Assembly (NCBI GenBank): GCA_027030825.1
Contig: JALVEM010000460.1
Coordinates: 1 to 7,461, forward strand
Reading direction: 5' to 3'
DNA length: 7,461 nucleotides
Source of the DNA: Thiohalobacter sp.
GTDB lineage: Bacteria > Pseudomonadota > Gammaproteobacteria > Thiohalobacterales > Thiohalobacteraceae
The translations under genes were made by a program, and so were the position numbers. Position 1 is the first letter of the stretch. Each line of letters opens with the position of its first letter. Below are positions 5,386-7,461 of the stretch, one piece after another. The notes beneath the pieces were generated by a model that worked only from the letters and a program-made list of their open reading frames with translations, had not been told where the DNA came from and searched no databases.

Positions 5386-6932
5386 GCCGTCCACCTGGCT
5401 GTGCAGTGATCCTGTTCCTGATCATGTTCCCGCCTGCTTGGGCTGCGTCCGATGCCGAACGCCTCTACGCCGATCACTGCGCTGAATGCCATGGATCGGA
5501 CCGGCTGGGCGGCATGGGTCCGGCACTGTTGCCGGAGAACCTGCATCGGCTGAAACGCGAAAAGGCGGTACAGGTCATCCGGAGGGGCCGCCCCGCAACC
5601 CAGATGCCGGCTTTCGAAGACAGGCTGAACGAACAGGACATCGAGGCCCTCACCGAATATATCTACAAGCCTCTGCCGCAAGTGCCCGAGTGGAATCGGA
5701 TGCATGCCGAAGCCACGAGAAAGGTCTTCGTTGCCAGAGAAGATCTGCCCGGGAAGCCGCTGCATGATGCCGATCCCATGAACCTGTTCGTGGTGGTGGA
5801 ACTGGGCGATCACCACATCACCATCCTCGACGGCGACCGGTTCGAACCGCTCGCCCGCTTCCCGACCCATTTCGCCGTGCATGGCGGACCCAAATTCTCG
5901 CCGGACGGTCGCTTCGTGTATGTCTCCTCGCGGGATGGCTGGATCGAGAAGTTCGATCTCTGGTCGCTGAAAAAGGTGGCCGAAGTGCGGGCCGGCATCA
6001 ATACACGCAACCTGGCCGTCTCTGCCGACGGTCGCCATGTGATGGTGGGCAACTATCTGCCACACAGCCTGGTGGTGCTGGATGCGGCCGATCTGCGCCC
6101 GCTGCGCGTCATCCCGGCCAGATCCTCGCACGGCCGATCCTCCCGCATCAGTGCCGTCTACGCCGCCCCGCCACGCGGCAGCTTCATCGCGGCGCTCAAG
6201 GACATTCCGGAGGTCTGGGAGATCTCATGGGAATCGCCTCCACCACCGGGCTTCGGCGGCTGGCAGCACGACTACCGGGAAACATCCGGTGATGCCAAGG
6301 ATTCCGAACCCTTTCCGGTTCGCCGCATCCCGGTAGCGGGTTACCTGGACGACTTCTTCTTCGATCCCGAGTATATCCATCTCATCGGCGCCTCCCGGGA
6401 CGGCGGCGCACAGGTCATCGACCTGGACACCGGACGCCGCGTCGCCGAACTGGAACTCGATGGCATGCCTCACCTGGGTTCCGGAATCACCTGGGAGTGG
6501 AAAGGCCGCCGCATCCTGGCCACGCCCAACCTGAGGAAACCGGAGATCACCGTGATCGACATGGAAAACTGGAAAACGGTGGCGCGTATTCCCACCCTTG
6601 GACCCGGTTTCTTCATGCGCAGTCACGAAAATTCCCGCTATGCCTGGGCCGACGTCTTCTTCGGCCCCAACAGGGATGCAGTGCACATCATCGACAAGCA
6701 GACGCTCGAGATCGTCAAGACCCTGCGACCGGCACCGGGCAAGACCGCCGCCCACGTGGAATTCGACAAGGACGGAACCCACGCCCTGCTCAGCATCTGG
6801 GACATGGACGGCGCGGTCATCGTCTACGACGCCAGGACCCTGAAGGAGATCAAGCGCCTGCCGATGGTGAAACCCTCGGGCAAGTACAACGTGCACAACA
6901 AGATCACTCGCTCGGAGGGCACCAGCCACTGA
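5382..6932 (+). CDS. nirN: Dihydro-heme d1 dehydrogenase NirN (cytochrome c plus d1-type propeller)
   Basis: NirN is a periplasmic c-type cytochrome that oxidises dihydro-heme d1 to heme d1, making the acrylate double bond, and helps transfer the cofactor to NirS. It has 516 residues. The Sec signal peptide spans 1-~22 (core AVILFLIMFPPAWA). The cytochrome domain (~23-100) has C33-A-E-C36-H37 and a likely axial methionine M75 in ATQMPAF. From ~130 a d1-type propeller follows, with VHGGPKFSPDGRFVYVSSRDGW (166-187, H167), NTRNLAVSADGRHVMVGNYLPHSLVVLD, GMPHLGSG (361-368), AAHVEF (456-461) and the C-terminal LPMVKPSGKYNVHNKITRSEGTSH, which is typical of NirN. NirS is excluded because its C-terminus (KFNVYNT-type) differs and the order fits nirJN. 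The ATG at 5382 overlaps the nirJ stop by 4 bp; G-rich AAGGGGGG at 5364-5371 may serve as ribosome binding site. It appears to be the last gene of the operon. Confidence 0.95.
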   Translation: MSRPPGCAVILFLIMFPPAWAASDAERLYADHCAECHGSDRLGGMGPALLPENLHRLKREKAVQVIRRGRPATQMPAFEDRLNEQDIEALTEYIYKPLPQVPEWNRMHAEATRKVFVAREDLPGKPLHDADPMNLFVVVELGDHHITILDGDRFEPLARFPTHFAVHGGPKFSPDGRFVYVSSRDGWIEKFDLWSLKKVAEVRAGINTRNLAVSADGRHVMVGNYLPHSLVVLDAADLRPLRVIPARSSHGRSSRISAVYAAPPRGSFIAALKDIPEVWEISWESPPPPGFGGWQHDYRETSGDAKDSEPFPVRRIPVAGYLDDFFFDPEYIHLIGASRDGGAQVIDLDTGRRVAELELDGMPHLGSGITWEWKGRRILATPNLRKPEITVIDMENWKTVARIPTLGPGFFMRSHENSRYAWADVFFGPNRDAVHIIDKQTLEIVKTLRPAPGKTAAHVEFDKDGTHALLSIWDMDGAVIVYDARTLKEIKRLPMVKPSGKYNVHNKITRSEGTSH

Positions 6933-6973
6933 CAGGCTGTTGAAAAACTGCTGTGCATCACGACGTTTTCAGC
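6933..6973 (+). other. Imperfect hairpin directly after nirN (CAGGCTGTTGAAAAAC ... GTTTTCAGC)
   Basis: Immediately after the nirN stop, GCTGTTGAAAAAC (6936-6948) can pair imperfectly with GTTTTCAGC (6965-6973): GCTG and GAAAAC match, with a TT bulge and one extra A. The first half resembles a CAGGCTGTTGAAAAA-type motif that recurs in proteobacterial intergenic DNA and at some transposon ends. No T tract follows the stem directly, so it is a poor intrinsic terminator, although T-rich DNA lies at 7035-7052. It could be an mRNA 3'-end structure, a relic of a repeat end, or chance. Confidence 0.4.
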
Positions 6974-6999
6974 ATCTCCCTGACGCCACAGAACCAGAA

Positions 7000-7034
7000 C
7001 GCGGAGGTCGCAAAGGCGCAGAGGGCGCAGAGAG
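7000..7034 (+). repeat. Short purine-rich tandem 8-9-mers (CGCGGAGGT, CGCAAAGG, CGCAGAGGG, CGCAGAGAG)
   Basis: Four adjacent degenerate units of 8-9 bases, each starting CGC followed by purines, then TTTTTGTTCTTGTTTTT. Strings of this kind (CGCAGAGG-like units) are a dispersed intergenic element in many bacterial genomes. On the minus strand they translate to leucine/arginine-rich peptide (LRPLRLCDLR), a common source of false genes. Confidence 0.7.
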
Positions 7035-7110
7035 TTTTTGTTCTTGTTTTTCGTGTAACTACCCACGGCTGTATCGTACGAACCCCCTGGAATTCTCAAA
7101 CAGTGCGCCC

Positions 7111-7278
7111 GTCACCCCGGCCGGAGCACTATCCTTGCGCCCGTCATCCCGGCTGGAACCTAAACCATACCACTGTCATCCCGGCCGGAGCGAATAACCT
7201 TACCCTCGTCATCCCGGCCGGAGCGAACAACCTTACCCTCGTCATCCCGGCCGGAGCGAAGCGGAGAGCCGGGATCCA
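7111..7278 (+). repeat. Five-unit imperfect 32-33-bp direct repeat array, core GTCATCCCGGCCGGAGCGAA
   Basis: Units begin at 7111, 7143, 7175, 7208 and 7241 (spacing 32, 32, 33, 33). Units 3 and 4 differ at a single base; units 1 and 2 are degenerate after the first 17 bases or so. The last unit does not end like the others but runs into AGCGGAGAGCCGGGATCC, so that ATCCCGGC (7244-7251) can pair with GCCGGGAT (7268-7275). This is the form of a common dispersed hairpin repeat (GTCATCCCGGC ... GCCGGGATCC). The array looks like tandem amplification of the left arm of such an element. Confidence 0.85.
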
Positions 7279-7323
7279 GAAAAACGGGCTGCGACGTCTG
7301 ATGTCGGTGGCTTCGTTGTCGAG

Positions 7324-7365
7324 ATCCCGCATCTCCGCACCGCTTGGCGGTGCTTCGTGCGGGAT
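7324..7365 (+). other. Nested perfect-arm hairpin
   Basis: The outer arms ATCCCGCA (7324-7331) and TGCGGGAT (7358-7365) enclose the inner arms CACCGC (7338-7343) and GCGGTG (7347-7352) around a 3-nt TTG loop, with a 6/5-nt internal loop between. The right half is the first copy of the 38-bp array that follows. It probably represents the intact form of the repeat, whose right arm was then duplicated. Confidence 0.7.
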
Positions 7366-7461
7366 GACGGGAATGGAGAGCTTCGCGGTGCTTCGTGCGG
7401 GATGACGGGAATGGAGGGCTTCGCGGTGCTTCGTGCGGGATGACATATAAGGAAGGCTTCG
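7342..7461 (+). repeat. 38-bp direct repeat array with core GGTGCTTCGTGCGGGATGAC, continuing past the window
   Basis: The GGTGCTTCG motif recurs at 7349, 7387 and 7425, exactly 38 bp apart. The unit is GGTGCTTCGTGCGGGATGAC followed by GGGAATGGAGRGCTTCGC. The third copy keeps the first 20 bases, then diverges (ATATAAGGAAGGCTTCG) while keeping the same length, so the next copy would begin at 7463, beyond the window. Its GCGGGATGAC core is close to the reverse complement of the GTCATCCCGG core of the array at 7111-7278, so the two arrays face each other. Confidence 0.85.

Larger units (their letters stand above)
6933..7461. other. Gene-free repeat-rich intergenic region downstream of the nir operon
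   Basis: These 529 bases carry no reading frame with family-like sequence. The frames that are open on either strand simply translate the repeats (for example VIPAGANNLTL on the plus strand or FAPAGMTRVRL on the minus strand). Besides the repeats listed separately, the spacer 7053-7110 and the stretch 7279-7323 show nothing I recognise. No tRNA, promoter pair or clear intrinsic terminator is visible. Confidence 0.75.

Noticed and set aside
5382..6932. Cytochrome cd1 nitrite reductase NirS
   Set aside because: Same domain layout, but the C-terminus (KPSGKYNVHNKITRSEGTSH), shorter length and position after nirJ are those of NirN.
6936..7052. Intrinsic terminator after nirN
   Set aside because: The hairpin is A/T-rich and imperfect, and the T-rich stretch is about 60 nt further on, with no GC-rich stem directly before it.
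7111..7278. CRISPR array, suggested by 32-33-bp spacing of a conserved core
   Set aside because: The sequence between the roughly 20-bp cores is only 12-13 bp and is itself repeated between units 3 and 4, the first units are degenerate, and there is no cas gene. This is a tandem dispersed repeat.
6940..7405. Possible small genes on either strand over the repeat region (up to about 150 codons)
   Set aside because: They only translate the repeats (VIPAGANNLTL, FAPAGMTRVRL, LRPLRLCDLR), have no ribosome binding site and no family-like segment.

Overview
The window is almost entirely one tightly packed plus-strand operon for making heme d1, the cofactor of cytochrome cd1 nitrite reductase (NirS), so it comes from a denitrifying or otherwise nitrite-respiring bacterium. 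The high GC content, strong Shine-Dalgarno sequences, gene content and gene order (E-C-F-siroheme decarboxylases-J-N, as in the Paracoccus-type nirSECFDLGHJN layout) point to a proteobacterium. I cannot name the genus. nirS itself is not in the window and by analogy probably lies just upstream.

Layout: 3-635, the 3' part of nirE (uroporphyrinogen III methyltransferase), cut by the window edge; 607-930, a small periplasmic c-type cytochrome of the NirC type; 927-2117, nirF; 2120-2587, 2578-3132 and 3132-4133, three Lrp/AsnC-fold siroheme decarboxylase genes, the first two single-domain and the third a two-domain fusion; 4147-5385, nirJ (radical SAM); 5382-6932, nirN (cytochrome c plus d1-type propeller). 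Neighbouring genes overlap or are 2-13 nt apart, which leaves no room for internal promoters of ordinary size and suggests one translationally coupled transcript.

Pathway, from established knowledge of these families: NirE methylates uroporphyrinogen III to precorrin-2, which becomes siroheme. The NirD/L/G/H-type proteins decarboxylate siroheme to 12,18-didecarboxysiroheme. NirJ removes two propionates on the way to the dioxo intermediate. NirF acts in the periplasm on a late intermediate. NirN oxidises dihydro-heme d1 to heme d1 and helps deliver it to NirS. NirC is a periplasmic electron carrier for this system. The cytoplasmic and periplasmic halves are interleaved in the gene order.

The last 529 bases (6933-7461) hold no convincing gene. 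They are a mosaic of dispersed-repeat types: an imperfect hairpin right after nirN, a run of short purine-rich 8-9-mers, a five-unit 32-33-bp array with the core GTCATCCCGGCCGGAGCGAA, and an oppositely oriented 38-bp array with the core GTGCGGGATGAC that runs off the window.

I see no new system. The points most worth checking are the mixed fused/unfused decarboxylase set with an unusual active-site residue in one subunit, the apparent lack of a lipobox in NirF, and the head-to-head repeat arrays downstream of the operon.
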